Assembly: GCF_900113115.1 (NCBI RefSeq)
Contig: NZ_FOOF01000013.1
Span: forward strand, 146,024-210,023
Direction: 5' to 3'
Origin: Duganella sp. CF458
Lineage (GTDB): Bacteria; Pseudomonadota; Gammaproteobacteria; Burkholderiales; Burkholderiaceae_D
Length of the DNA stretch: 64,000 bases
Position numbers and translations under genes: made by a program. Under the pieces are notes generated by a model. That model was given only the letters and a program-made list of their open reading frames with translations, ran no database searches and had not been told where the DNA came from. Positions 1-8,488 of the stretch are shown piece after piece. Numbering within the stretch: the first letter of the stretch is position 1; every line of letters begins with the position of its first letter.

Positions 1-298
1 CATGGTCACGGTGCGCCGGCGCGGTGCCGACGTGCCGCAAACCCTGGTCGTCAGCTTCGCCGACGGCAGCAAGGAAACCGTGCAATGGAGCGGAGAAGAG
101 CGCTGGCAGACCTTCGAATGGACCAAGCCATCGAAGGCCGTGTCGGCCGAAATCGATCCTGGCCGCAAGAACTACCTCGACGCCAACAAGCTCGATGACA
201 GCCGCACGCTCAAGTCCGACGGCCGCGCCGCGCGCCGATGGACCTTCGACTTTGCCGCCATCGTCCAGACCCTGATCTCCTTCATCGCGACCCTATGA
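1..298 (+). CDS. C-terminal part of a probable M1-metallopeptidase-like protein (5' truncated by window edge)
   Basis: Only the last 98 or so residues are visible, and the reading frame is open to the left edge, so the true start lies outside the window. The fragment is beta-rich and ends in an 'AEIDPGRKNYLDANKLDDSRT' type segment (a polar strand, then a D-x-N/D-N-S-like motif). That resembles the C-terminal domain of M1-family peptidases encoded with ABC transporters, but no zinc-binding HExxH part is in view to prove it. The stop codon overlaps the start of the next gene (ATGA), so the two are translationally coupled. The identification is an inference from a short tail. Confidence 0.5.
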   Translation, partial: MVTVRRRGADVPQTLVVSFADGSKETVQWSGEERWQTFEWTKPSKAVSAEIDPGRKNYLDANKLDDSRTLKSDGRAARRWTFDFAAIVQTLISFIATL

Positions 299-1155
299 AA
301 CTGAGCGCCAACCTGAAAAACGCAAGCCGCGCCGCCCTGCAATGGCGCCTGCTTGTCATCTGGCTCGCCGCCGCCCTGCTGCCTACCCTGTTGCTCGCGC
401 TGCCGATGTGGAGCACCCTGTCCGGCATCCTTTCCCATTCGGTGCATGCACCGCAACTGGCCAAGTCGCTGGACGTGCTGGCACTGGCCGACCTTATGGG
501 CGAGTTCAAACGCAACAACCTGGCGCTGCAGGCTGGCGGCATAGGCGCGGCGGCGCTGGCCCTGCTGCTGTCGCCCCTCCTCACCGGCGTGATCGCCAGC
601 GCGGGCCGGGCGCAGGAAACCGCCACCTTCCGCCAACTGTTCGCAGGCGGCGTGAGCGAATACCCGCGCATGTTCCGCATGCTGCTGTGGGCTGTCGTTC
701 CCCTGGGCCTGGCGCTGGCCCTCGGCGGCGCTGTGGCCGACAGCGTGCAGGACATCGCGGAAAAAGCCAGCCTCGAATCGACCGCCGACGCCTGGTCGCT
801 GTGCGCCAACGTGCTGGGCGTGCTGCTGCTTGCCCTGGCCAACCTGACACTGGACGCGGGGCGCGCCCAGTTGGCCATCGACCGCCGCCGCACATCCGCG
901 GTCAAGGCCTGGTGGTCGGGCCTCAAGCTGCTGCTGCGCCGCCCGGCAGCCATGTTCGGCAGCTACCTGCTGCTGACCGTGAGCGGCCTGCTGCTGGCCG
1001 GCTTGTTCGCGCTGGCACGCTTCAATGTGGAGGCCAGCAACGGCTTGCTGCTGGTGGCCGGTTTCCTGCTGGCGCAGCTGGTGGTGCTGGCGATGGCGTG
1101 GATGCGCGCGGCGCGGCTGTTTGCGCTAATGACGCTGTCTGCAACGAATCGCTGA
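295..1155 (+). CDS. Polytopic membrane protein, function unknown
   Basis: The 286-residue protein begins at the ATG overlapping the upstream stop codon (ATGA). A longer in-frame start at 238 would lie inside the previous gene and adds a basic, non-membrane stretch, so I rejected it. It carries about six hydrophobic segments: near residues 20-42, 82-102, 125-145, 180-200, 220-243 and 248-268. The loops are Ala/Arg-rich. No catalytic motif or transporter signature is visible. Coupling to a peptidase-like partner suggests a membrane component of an ABC-type export or surface-processing operon that begins upstream of the window. I do not recognise the family with certainty. Confidence 0.75.
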   Translation: MKLSANLKNASRAALQWRLLVIWLAAALLPTLLLALPMWSTLSGILSHSVHAPQLAKSLDVLALADLMGEFKRNNLALQAGGIGAAALALLLSPLLTGVIASAGRAQETATFRQLFAGGVSEYPRMFRMLLWAVVPLGLALALGGAVADSVQDIAEKASLESTADAWSLCANVLGVLLLALANLTLDAGRAQLAIDRRRTSAVKAWWSGLKLLLRRPAAMFGSYLLLTVSGLLLAGLFALARFNVEASNGLLLVAGFLLAQLVVLAMAWMRAARLFALMTLSATNR

Positions 1156-1174
1156 GCGGAGTATATTGGTGGGC

Positions 1175-1963
1175 ATGACTACCTTGCCCACCTTCTTCCT
1201 GTCGCACGGCGGCGGCCCATGGCCCTGGATGCGTGACCAGTTCGGCAACGCTTACGACCAGCTGGATGCAGCGCTGCGCGACTTGCCGCGCCTGGCCGGC
1301 GGCAAGCCGAAAGCCCTGCTGGTGGTCACCGCGCACTGGGAGGGTCGCGACTTCCTCGTTTCATCGTCGGCCAAGCCGCCGATGATCTACGACTACGGCG
1401 GCTTCCCGCCCCATACTTACCAGATCCAGTACCCTGCCCCCGGTTCGCCGCAACTGGCGGCGCGCGTGATCGAATTGCTGGGTACCCGTGCCCGGCTGGA
1501 TCCGGAGCGCGGCTTCGACCACGGCACGTTCAGCGCCATGTATCCCGCCTTCCCGCAAGCCGATGTGCCGATCGTGCAGCTCTCGCTGCGTCATGGCCTG
1601 GACCCGGCCGAACACCTGGAGATCGGGCGCCTGCTGCGGCCCTTGCGTGACGAAGGCATCCTGATCGTCGGCAGCGGCCTGAGTTACCACAACCTGCGCG
1701 CTTTCAACGCCGCCGGCGCCGAGGCTTCACACGTGTTCGATGGCTGGCTGCGCGACACGATGACTGCTGCGCCGGCCGAGCGCATCAGGCGCCTGCTGGA
1801 ATGGGAGCGTGCACCGGCCGCGCGTATGGCGCACCCGCGCGAAGAACACTTGCTGCCGTTGATGGTGGTGGTAGGCGCGGCCGAGGATGCGGCCGCACAG
1901 GTGGTGTATCACGAAGACCGCTTCATGGGGGCGCTGGCGGTCAGCAGCTTCATGCTGGGCTGA
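1175..1963 (+). CDS. LigB-type extradiol dioxygenase (DODA/YgiD family)
   Basis: This 262-residue protein is a non-heme-iron dioxygenase of the class III extradiol (LigB) superfamily, close to the YgiD / 4,5-DOPA-dioxygenase group. Visible hallmarks are the N-terminal 'FLSHGGGPW' with a metal-ligand His, 'VVTAHWE' (second His), 'FDHGTF' and 'GSGLSYHN' in the middle, and a C-terminal 'HPREEHLLPL' block. Length and motif order match the family. The ATG at 1175 (MTTLPTFFLSHGG) is preferred over the TTG/GTG codons just upstream. The natural substrate cannot be read from sequence. The gene stands alone, tail to tail with ylqF. Confidence 0.9.
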   Translation: MTTLPTFFLSHGGGPWPWMRDQFGNAYDQLDAALRDLPRLAGGKPKALLVVTAHWEGRDFLVSSSAKPPMIYDYGGFPPHTYQIQYPAPGSPQLAARVIELLGTRARLDPERGFDHGTFSAMYPAFPQADVPIVQLSLRHGLDPAEHLEIGRLLRPLRDEGILIVGSGLSYHNLRAFNAAGAEASHVFDGWLRDTMTAAPAERIRRLLEWERAPAARMAHPREEHLLPLMVVVGAAEDAAAQVVYHEDRFMGALAVSSFMLG

Positions 1964-1979
1964 TTCCAGGGTGTCGCGG

Positions 1980-2927
1980 TCAGGTGCCGCGCTTGCCCTT
2001 CAGGCGTTCGGCTTCCTTCTCGGCGGCTTTGCGCTCCGCCTCTTCCGACTTGATGCGCTCCGCTTCCGCGTGGATCGCCAGCGCTGCGGCGCGGGTGGCC
2101 GGTGTTTCCAGCGAAATGCGGCCCAGCGCGCCGCTGCGGTAATCCAGCAACAGCATATGCGATGCTTTCTCGAAGTCCCAGTCGCCGCCCTTCAAGCGAT
2201 AGCTGCGCAGTTGCGCCACGCGTTCGATCAGCGCCACGCCGTCCATGGCCGACACGTCGGCCTTGTAGCGCGCCTTCAGCAATTCCGGATAGCGCTGCAG
2301 CAGTTCTTCCGCCAGCCATACCGCCACTTCTTCCTCGATCAGCGCATTGGCGCCGATCGCATGCGAAGCCGCCAGCGCCATACCGTCGGACGGCATTTCG
2401 ATCTTCGGCCACAGCAGGCCTGGCGTATCGATCAGCACCGTTTCCAGATCGAGGTAAATCTTCTGCTGCTGCTTGGTGACTGCCGGTTCGTCGCCCACTT
2501 TCGCCACGCGGCGCTTGAGCAATGCATTCATCAGGGTCGACTTGCCGACGTTGGGAATGCCCATGATCATCATGCGCAGCGGCTTGATCGGCTCGTTGCG
2601 GTGCGGCGCCAGCTTGCGCGCCTTGGAAATCACCTTGGCCACGTCGGACGGCTTCTTGGTCGTCATCGCATAGGCGGTGACGGTCTTGTCCTGCTCGAAA
2701 TGGCGGATCCAGGCCGCGGTGGCATCCGGGTCGGCCAGGTCGATCTTGTTCAGGATCTTCAGGCAAGGGCGTTGGCGGAACTTGCGCAGTTCCTCCACCA
2801 GCGGATTGCAGCTGGCCGCAGGCAGGCGCGCGTCAACCACTTCGATGACGACATCGACGTCGGCCATCTGTTCCGCCGCCTTTTTCTTGGCGGCGTTCAT
2901 ATGCCCGGGGAACCATTGGATAGACAT
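1980..2927 (-). CDS. ylqF: Ribosome biogenesis GTPase YlqF/RbgA
   Basis: The 315-residue protein is a circularly permuted GTPase that assists late 50S subunit assembly. The permuted motif order is plain: G4 (NKID, residues 60-63) comes before G1 (GIPNVGKST, 123-131) and G3 (DTPG, 167-170). The N-terminus (MSIQWFPGHMNAAKK) is the classical YlqF opening, and the C-terminus is a basic, Glu/Lys-rich helix of about 40 residues. Length is slightly above the usual 280-300 because of that tail. It is transcribed towards the dioxygenase gene, and the stop codons lie about 16 bases apart. Confidence is high. Confidence 0.95.
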   Translation of the reverse strand: MSIQWFPGHMNAAKKKAAEQMADVDVVIEVVDARLPAASCNPLVEELRKFRQRPCLKILNKIDLADPDATAAWIRHFEQDKTVTAYAMTTKKPSDVAKVISKARKLAPHRNEPIKPLRMMIMGIPNVGKSTLMNALLKRRVAKVGDEPAVTKQQQKIYLDLETVLIDTPGLLWPKIEMPSDGMALAASHAIGANALIEEEVAVWLAEELLQRYPELLKARYKADVSAMDGVALIERVAQLRSYRLKGGDWDFEKASHMLLLDYRSGALGRISLETPATRAAALAIHAEAERIKSEEAERKAAEKEAERLKGKRGT

Positions 2928-2964
2928 GCTCTTGCCTTACGAATCGAATCAACAATCCGCCATT

Positions 2965-3567
2965 TTACCTCAAGACCACCCTGCCGAACGAGGTGTCGGT
3001 GCGGGCGCCGGTGGCCTTGGGCGAGATGCCGAAACGACAAGTTTGCAGCCAGCTTACCGCATCGCGCACCACGCCGGCATCGAAATGCGCCGCCTCCGGC
3101 ACGATGCGCTGCGCCTTGCCCTCGGGGTCGACCAGGAAGCGCAGCTTGATGGCGGCCCGGCCATCGGGGCGCTGCTCCAGGTTGTCGTAGCGCAGGAAGC
3201 GCTGCGACGGGGCGCAACTGCCGGGCAGCAGCATCGGCCGCAACGGCGCCGGGCCTTCCAGCGTCCAGGCATATTGCAGCGGGAAAACGGCGCCCTCGCG
3301 CGCCGCGGCCAGCCCCGGCTTGAAACGGCAGCGCGCCAGGCCGGCCAGCGCCGCCTGGTCCAGGATGCTCCAGCCGCTGCCTTGCTTCACATGCGCATTG
3401 CGCACGGCACCGTCGGCGCCGACCTGGAATTGCAGCATGGTGCTGCCTTCGATCTCATAGCGCACGGCTTCGCGCGGCCACTCGGGCACGGTGCAACTGG
3501 CCGGCGTGGCCAGCGACTCATAGGGAAAGGCGCTGGCACCGGCCAGCGCAAGCAACAGCGACAGCAT
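2965..3567 (-). CDS. Secreted protein with two TonB-C-like domains
   Basis: The 200-residue protein has an N-terminal hydrophobic stretch (MLSLLLALAGASAFP), probably a signal peptide. Two repeats of the TonB C-terminal fold pattern follow: 'WPREAVRYEIEGSTMLQFQV..DGAVRNAHV' around residues 29-60 and 'GRAAIKLRFLVDPEGKAQ' around 133-150. Each ends in a Cys-containing 'CRFKP/CRFGI' strand. It lacks the Pro-rich spacer and the long membrane anchor of a genuine TonB, so it is more likely a periplasmic TonB-like protein than an energy transducer. It starts one base after the stop of the deacetylase-family gene, so the two share a transcript. Confidence 0.7.
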   Translation of the reverse strand: MLSLLLALAGASAFPYESLATPASCTVPEWPREAVRYEIEGSTMLQFQVGADGAVRNAHVKQGSGWSILDQAALAGLARCRFKPGLAAAREGAVFPLQYAWTLEGPAPLRPMLLPGSCAPSQRFLRYDNLEQRPDGRAAIKLRFLVDPEGKAQRIVPEAAHFDAGVVRDAVSWLQTCRFGISPKATGARTDTSFGRVVLR

Positions 3568-3568
3568 G

Positions 3569-4495
3569 TCAGATCTCGGCCAGGGCCTTTACATGGGCGA
3601 CCACGCTGCGGCCCAGGGCCGACAGGTTGTAGCCGCCTTCCAGGCAGCTCACGATGCGGCCTTGCGCATGCCGGCGCGCGACCTCCATCACCTGCTGCGT
3701 CATCCAGGCGTAATCGGCTTCCACCAGCCCCATGCCGCCCAGGTCATCCTCGCGGTGCGCATCAAAACCGGCGGAGATGAAGATCATCTGCGGCTGGAAC
3801 GCATGCAGCGCCGGCAGCCATTTCTCCTGCACCAGGGCGCGCACCGTGTCGCCCTTGGAACCGGCCGGCACCGGCACGTTGACGCGGTTCGGCGTCTCCG
3901 GCAGCACTTCGCAATACGGGTAGAACGGGTGCTGGAAGAAGCTCACCATCAGCGCGCGCGGCTCGTCGAGCAGCGCTTCCTCGGTACCGTTGCCGTGGTG
4001 GACGTCGAAATCGACCACCGCTACCCGCTCCAGGCCGCGCACGTCGAGGGCGTGCTTGACGGCGATCGCCACGTTATTGAACAGGCAGAAGCCCATCGGC
4101 TCGGTCGGCCGCGCATGGTGACCCGGCGGGCGCACGGCGCAGAAGGCATTGTCGATCTCGCCGTCGAGCACGGCGTCGGTGGCTGCCACGGCGGCGCCGG
4201 CGGCGCGGCGCGCGGCTTGCCAGCTGTGAACGTTAAGCGAAGTATCGCCATCGATCGGATAGTAATCGCCGGCGCACGGCAGGTTGTCGCGCACGATGGC
4301 AATCGCATTGGCGGTATGGTTGCGCGCAATCGAAGCTTCATCGGCCAGCGGCGCGTCGCGGTGTTCCAGCAGGTCGTCGATGTGGGCATTGATCAACTGG
4401 TCGGCAATGGCTTGCAGGCGTGCCGGGCATTCGGGATGCCAGTCGCCCATTTCGTGGCGCTGGCAGTCGGGATGGCTGTAAATTGCTGTGCTCAT
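3569..4495 (-). CDS. Histone-deacetylase-family zinc amidohydrolase (class II HDAC-like)
   Basis: The 308-residue enzyme belongs to the HDAC/acetoin-utilisation/acetylpolyamine amidohydrolase superfamily. The key motifs are intact: 'RPPGHHA' with the catalytic His pair, 'VVDFDVHHGNGT' with zinc-binding Asp and His, 'ISAGFDAH' with the second zinc Asp, 'GGMGL' and 'EGGYN'. I chose the ATG at 4495 (MSTAIYSHPDC) because family members start directly with this Y-x-H-P segment. The 91 codons upstream in frame are out of character and would overlap the divergent moxR promoter and coding region. The substrate (acetyl-lysine protein or acetylpolyamine) is not determined by the sequence. It is co-transcribed with the TonB-like gene. 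Confidence 0.93.
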   Translation of the reverse strand: MSTAIYSHPDCQRHEMGDWHPECPARLQAIADQLINAHIDDLLEHRDAPLADEASIARNHTANAIAIVRDNLPCAGDYYPIDGDTSLNVHSWQAARRAAGAAVAATDAVLDGEIDNAFCAVRPPGHHARPTEPMGFCLFNNVAIAVKHALDVRGLERVAVVDFDVHHGNGTEEALLDEPRALMVSFFQHPFYPYCEVLPETPNRVNVPVPAGSKGDTVRALVQEKWLPALHAFQPQMIFISAGFDAHREDDLGGMGLVEADYAWMTQQVMEVARRHAQGRIVSCLEGGYNLSALGRSVVAHVKALAEI

Positions 4496-4505
4496 GAATC
4501 GCGTT

Positions 4506-4522
4506 CTCGCATAGAATGCGAG
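4506..4522. promoter_or_regulatory. Short perfect palindrome between divergent genes, possible operator
   Basis: The site reads CTCGCAT-AGA-ATGCGAG: perfect 7-base arms around a 3-base centre. It sits in the 73-base gap between the divergently transcribed deacetylase-family gene and moxR. Its place suggests a regulator site, but no cognate regulator is encoded next to it, so this is inference only. Confidence 0.35.
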
Positions 4523-4568
4523 TAATCTACCATGCGGCGGCAGGTCCACCAAAACACGTACCAAAACC

Positions 4569-5489
4569 ATGTATACCAAATTACACGCCGTAGCACGCCA
4601 GGTTGGCCAGGTCATCGTCGGCAAAGAATTGCAAGTGCGCCAGTCCCTGACCTGCCTGCTGGCCGGCGGCCACCTTTTACTGGAAGACTTGCCGGGGGTC
4701 GGCAAGACCACCCTGTCGCACGCCCTGGCGCTGTCGCTCGGCCTGCAGTTCAACCGCATCCAGTTCACCAGCGACCTGCTGCCGGCCGACGTGGCCGGCG
4801 TTTCGATCTATGAACGCGAGCTGAATGCCTTCAGTTTCCACCCCGGCCCGATCTTCACCCAAGTGCTGCTGGCCGACGAAATCAACCGCGCCACGCCGAA
4901 GACCCAGTCCGGCCTGCTGGAAGCGATGGAAGAGCGCCAGGTCTCGGCCGACGGCGTGACCCGCCCCCTGCCCGAACCGTTCTTCGTGATCGCGACGCAG
5001 AACCCGACCCACCAGGTCGGCACTTTCCCGCTGCCCGAATCGCAGCTCGACCGCTTCCTGATGTGCATCTCGCTCGGTTATCCCGACGCTGCCGCCGAGC
5101 GCGCGCTGCTGATGGGCGAGGACCGCCGCCAGATGCTCAAGCATCTTCCACCGGCCATGACGCCGGCCGAACTGCACGCCGCGCAGCTGTCGCTGCGCCA
5201 GATCCACGCCGCTCCGGCCCTGATCGATTATGTGCAGGCGCTGGCGCAGGCTTCGCGCCAGAACGGTTTCTTTGCCGAAGGACTGAGCCCACGCGCCGCG
5301 CTGGCCCTGCTGCAAGCCGCGCGCGCCTGGGCCGCACTGGAAGGCCGCGACCACGCCATGCCGGAAGACGTGCAGGCCGTGCTGGTGCCGGTCTGCGCCC
5401 ACCGCCTGCGGCCGCTCAAGTCTTCGCACGGCACTGCGCTGGCCAGCCGCGACCTGGTGCTGCAACTGCAAAAATCGGTACCGGTATAA
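4569..5489 (+). CDS. MoxR-family AAA+ ATPase
   Basis: The 306-residue ATPase has a Walker A motif at residues 42-49 (PGVGKTTL) and a Walker B motif around 98-104 (LLADEINR). It also has the 'ATPKTQSGLLEAMEERQV' segment and sensor 1 'VIATQNPTHQVGTFPLPESQLDRF' region typical of MoxR/RavA-like chaperone ATPases. The lid domain occupies about residues 200-306. MoxR proteins typically act with DUF58 and transglutaminase-like partners in envelope maturation or stress, and exactly those genes follow here within a few bases. It is the first gene of that operon. No strong Shine-Dalgarno sequence is seen upstream. Confidence 0.95.
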   Translation: MYTKLHAVARQVGQVIVGKELQVRQSLTCLLAGGHLLLEDLPGVGKTTLSHALALSLGLQFNRIQFTSDLLPADVAGVSIYERELNAFSFHPGPIFTQVLLADEINRATPKTQSGLLEAMEERQVSADGVTRPLPEPFFVIATQNPTHQVGTFPLPESQLDRFLMCISLGYPDAAAERALLMGEDRRQMLKHLPPAMTPAELHAAQLSLRQIHAAPALIDYVQALAQASRQNGFFAEGLSPRAALALLQAARAWAALEGRDHAMPEDVQAVLVPVCAHRLRPLKSSHGTALASRDLVLQLQKSVPV

Positions 5490-5492
5490 GCC

Positions 5493-6473
5493 ATGCTTGC
5501 TCCAGCGAGGAGAATGCTTGACCGCTGGCTGTTCCAGCTGAAGGACAAGGAAGCGGGCGAGGTGCACCTTGTGATGCGCCGCGTCTTCATCCTGCCGACC
5601 AGGCCGGGCATGGCCTTTGTCGGCCTGCTGCTGATCATGCTGATCGGCTCCGTCAACTACAACCTTGGCCTTGGCTTCGTGCTGACCTTTTTCACCGGGT
5701 CCTGCGCCGTCGTCGACATGTATATGACGGCCAAGAACCTGGCCTTCCTGCACCTGGCGCCCGGCCGCGCCCAACCGGTGTTCGCCGGCGACGAGGCCCA
5801 GTTCGAACTACTGGTGCGGAATGCCACGCCGCGCGACCGCTACGCGATCTGGCTCGGTTTCCAGGACGAGGGCGACGCGCGCCAGTCGATCGACGTCGCC
5901 GCCAAGGGCAGCGCCGCCGTGGTCCTGTCGCGCCCCACCACGGAACGCGGCTGGCTGGCCGCGCCGCGCGTACGGCTGTCCACCCGCTTCCCGCTTGGCC
6001 TGTTCGGCTCCTGGTCGTACTGGCAACCGGACCTGAAGGTGCTGGTCTACCCGCAGCCGGAGCTCACGCCGCCGCCGCTGCCCACCACCGGCGCCGCGCG
6101 CGAGGATGGCTACGGCACCGTGGGCCTGGATAACTTCTCCGGCATCCGCAATTACCAGCCCGGCGACCCGATGCGCCACCTGGCCTGGCGCCAGATCGCG
6201 CGCCTGCATCCTGCCGACGGCGGCAACCTGGTGAGCAAGCATTTCGAAGGCGGCGCCGTGTCCGACCTGCTGCTGGACCTGAAAGCGCTGCCGCCGCTGC
6301 TCGATATCGAGGTGCGCCTGTCGCGCTTGACCGCATGGGTACTGGAAGCGGAGCGGCGCGCCCTGCCCTATACGCTCCATGTCGGCCATCGCGAGATCGC
6401 GCAAGGCCTGGGCGAAGCGCATTGCGCCGAATGCCTGCGCGTATTGGCACTGCACGGCAAGGAGGGCGCATGA
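5493..6473 (+). CDS. DUF58 domain-containing membrane-anchored protein
   Basis: The 326-residue protein has two adjacent hydrophobic segments near residues 37-75 (GMAFVGLLLIMLIGSVNYNLGLGFVLTFF region). The cytoplasmic or periplasmic DUF58 core follows, recognisable by 'DGYGTVGLDNFSGIRNYQPGDPMRHLAWRQIARL' around residues 205-240 (the family signature R-x-Y-x-x-G-D-x-x-R-x-I-x-W). DUF58 proteins are the usual partners of MoxR ATPases. The start is uncertain: an alternative ATG at 5514 has a purine-rich stretch too close to be a good ribosome site, so the upstream ATG 4 bases after the moxR stop is kept. The 3' end overlaps the next gene by 4 bases (ATGA). Confidence 0.92.
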   Translation: MLAPARRMLDRWLFQLKDKEAGEVHLVMRRVFILPTRPGMAFVGLLLIMLIGSVNYNLGLGFVLTFFTGSCAVVDMYMTAKNLAFLHLAPGRAQPVFAGDEAQFELLVRNATPRDRYAIWLGFQDEGDARQSIDVAAKGSAAVVLSRPTTERGWLAAPRVRLSTRFPLGLFGSWSYWQPDLKVLVYPQPELTPPPLPTTGAAREDGYGTVGLDNFSGIRNYQPGDPMRHLAWRQIARLHPADGGNLVSKHFEGGAVSDLLLDLKALPPLLDIEVRLSRLTAWVLEAERRALPYTLHVGHREIAQGLGEAHCAECLRVLALHGKEGA

Positions 6474-8488
6474 TTGCCCGCCTGACCGGCATGGCCGGCC
6501 GCCTGACGCGCGACAAGGCCGATACCCTGCTGCTGCTGCTGGCGGCGGTGATGGTGCTGGCGCCCCACTTCGGCCACCTGCCGCTGTGGACGTCGGCCAC
6601 GGTTTGCCTGACATTGTTCTGGCGCGGGGCGATTACCCTGCGCGGCAGCCGCCTGCCGCCAATGTGGCTGCTGCTGCCCGTCTCGCTGCTGGCGATGGGC
6701 GGCGTCTACCTGACCTTCCGCACCCTGCTCGGGCGCGAGCCGGGCGTGACGATGCTGGCCCTGCTGCTGACCTTCAAGCTGCTGGAGATGCACGCGCGGC
6801 GCGACCTGTTCGTGGTGATCTTCCTCAGCTTCTTCCTGCTGCTGACGAATTTCTTCTACTCGCAGTCGATTCTCACCGCACTGGCGATGATTGCCACCAT
6901 CATCGTCCTGCTGTCGGCGCAGATCACCTTCCAGTTCACCGGCAGCGTGCCGCCGCTGGCGGCGCGCCTGAAGCTGGCCGGACGCGTCTTTCTCATTGCC
7001 GCGCCGCTGGGCGTGCTGCTGTTCGTCGGTTTCCCGCGCATCCAGGGCCCGTTGTGGGGCTTGCCCGGTGATGCCGGCGGCAAGAGCGGCATGTCCGACA
7101 CCATGTCGCCCGGCTCCATGACCAGCCTGGCGCTGTCGGAAGAAGTGGCGTTCCGCGCCCGCTTCGATGGCGCCGCGCCGCCGCAGGAACAGCTTTACTG
7201 GCGCGGGCCGGTGCTGAGCAACTACGACGGGCGCACCTGGAGCCGCATCGGCCGCCCGTTGCATCCGGTTGCCCAGTTGCGCCTGGCCCGGCAGCTGGCC
7301 TGGAAAGGGCCGTCCTATCCCTATGAGGTGACGCTGGAGCCGGGCCGCCGCCAGTTCCTGTTCATGCTGGAGCTGAGCGATCCCGGCCCCAGTGTCGACG
7401 GAGGCAACCCGGCCTACACCGCGGAGCTGGAACAACTGGTGGGCGCCAGCAGCGACAAGCGCATGCGCTACACCTCGGTGGCGCACCCGAACCATGTCGC
7501 CCAGCCTGGCCTGGAGCCGGAAGTCCTGGAGCGCTGGCTGCAGCTTCCGCAAGGCTTCAATCCGCGTACGCTGCGCTATGCGGCGCAGATCCAGGCCCTG
7601 CGCGCCGAACGCGGCGACGATGTCGCCATCGCCACCGTGCTGGACATGTTCCGCAAAGGCTTTGAATACACGCTGGAGCCGGGCCGGCTTGGCCGCGATG
7701 AAATCGACGAATTCCTGTTCGATACGCGCAAGGGATTCTGCGAACACTTTTCCGGCTCCTTCGTCTACGTGATGCGCGCGGCGGGCCTGCCGGCGCGCGT
7801 GGTGAACGGCTACCAGGGCGGCGAACGCAATCCGGTCGACGGCTATTACACGGTGCGCCAGTCCGATGCCCATGCCTGGAGCGAAGTCTGGCTCGGGCCC
7901 CAGCGCGGCTGGACGCGCGTCGACCCGACCGCCGCCGTGGCACCCGAGCGCATTCGCACCAGCCTGGCGCAAACCTTGCCGCAAGTGGCGCCTTTCGGAT
8001 TGCAAGGCTTAGCCGATTTGGCGCGCGACCAGACTTCCTGGCTGGCACAGATGCGTTTTGGCATCAGCGCGATGAATAATGCTTGGAATCAATGGATCCT
8101 CGATTACAATCCAAACAGGCAGCAAGATTTCCTCAGGGCACTGGCGGCCGCCTTTGGCGACTGGCGCCTGCTGGCAGGACTCGCCCTGTGCGCCGGGCTG
8201 GTGTGGTGGATGAAATACCGCCGCACCGAACGGGCGCGCGATCCCGTCGATGCCGCCTACCTCGCCTTCTGCCGCCAATTGGCGCGGCATGGCGTGGACA
8301 AGGCGCCGGACGAAGGCCCGCTGGACCTGGCGCAACGCGTGCGGCAACTGAAACTGCCGCACGAGAAAATAGTTGCCATGACAGGATTCCTGACGCTGTA
8401 CGGCGCACTCAAATATGGCGCGCCGGCAGCACAACGAGAAGATAACCCAGTCGCACGGCTGAACAGTTTGCTGAAGCAATCCCGATGA
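6470..8488 (+). CDS. TgpA-type transmembrane transglutaminase-like protein
   Basis: The 672-residue protein starts at an ATG overlapping the DUF58 stop codon. The N-terminal third has several membrane helices (roughly residues 20-60, 65-90, 105-150, 165-185). A periplasmic region follows with a transglutaminase-core domain whose triad is visible: Cys424 in 'KGFCEHF', His468 in 'SDAHAW' and Asp485 in 'RVDPTAA'. A further helix lies near residues 560-580, with a C-terminal tail containing a DUF4129-like segment. This is the TgpA architecture (DUF3488 plus transglutaminase core plus DUF4129). With MoxR and DUF58 it forms the standard three-gene set. The exact substrate is unknown, and a role in the cell envelope is inferred from family knowledge. 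Confidence 0.93.
   Translation: MIARLTGMAGRLTRDKADTLLLLLAAVMVLAPHFGHLPLWTSATVCLTLFWRGAITLRGSRLPPMWLLLPVSLLAMGGVYLTFRTLLGREPGVTMLALLLTFKLLEMHARRDLFVVIFLSFFLLLTNFFYSQSILTALAMIATIIVLLSAQITFQFTGSVPPLAARLKLAGRVFLIAAPLGVLLFVGFPRIQGPLWGLPGDAGGKSGMSDTMSPGSMTSLALSEEVAFRARFDGAAPPQEQLYWRGPVLSNYDGRTWSRIGRPLHPVAQLRLARQLAWKGPSYPYEVTLEPGRRQFLFMLELSDPGPSVDGGNPAYTAELEQLVGASSDKRMRYTSVAHPNHVAQPGLEPEVLERWLQLPQGFNPRTLRYAAQIQALRAERGDDVAIATVLDMFRKGFEYTLEPGRLGRDEIDEFLFDTRKGFCEHFSGSFVYVMRAAGLPARVVNGYQGGERNPVDGYYTVRQSDAHAWSEVWLGPQRGWTRVDPTAAVAPERIRTSLAQTLPQVAPFGLQGLADLARDQTSWLAQMRFGISAMNNAWNQWILDYNPNRQQDFLRALAAAFGDWRLLAGLALCAGLVWWMKYRRTERARDPVDAAYLAFCRQLARHGVDKAPDEGPLDLAQRVRQLKLPHEKIVAMTGFLTLYGALKYGAPAAQREDNPVARLNSLLKQSR

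Noticed and set aside
3569..4768. 399-aa form of the deacetylase-family enzyme
   Set aside because: The extra 91 codons overlap the divergent moxR gene and lack family similarity; ATG 4495 is used.
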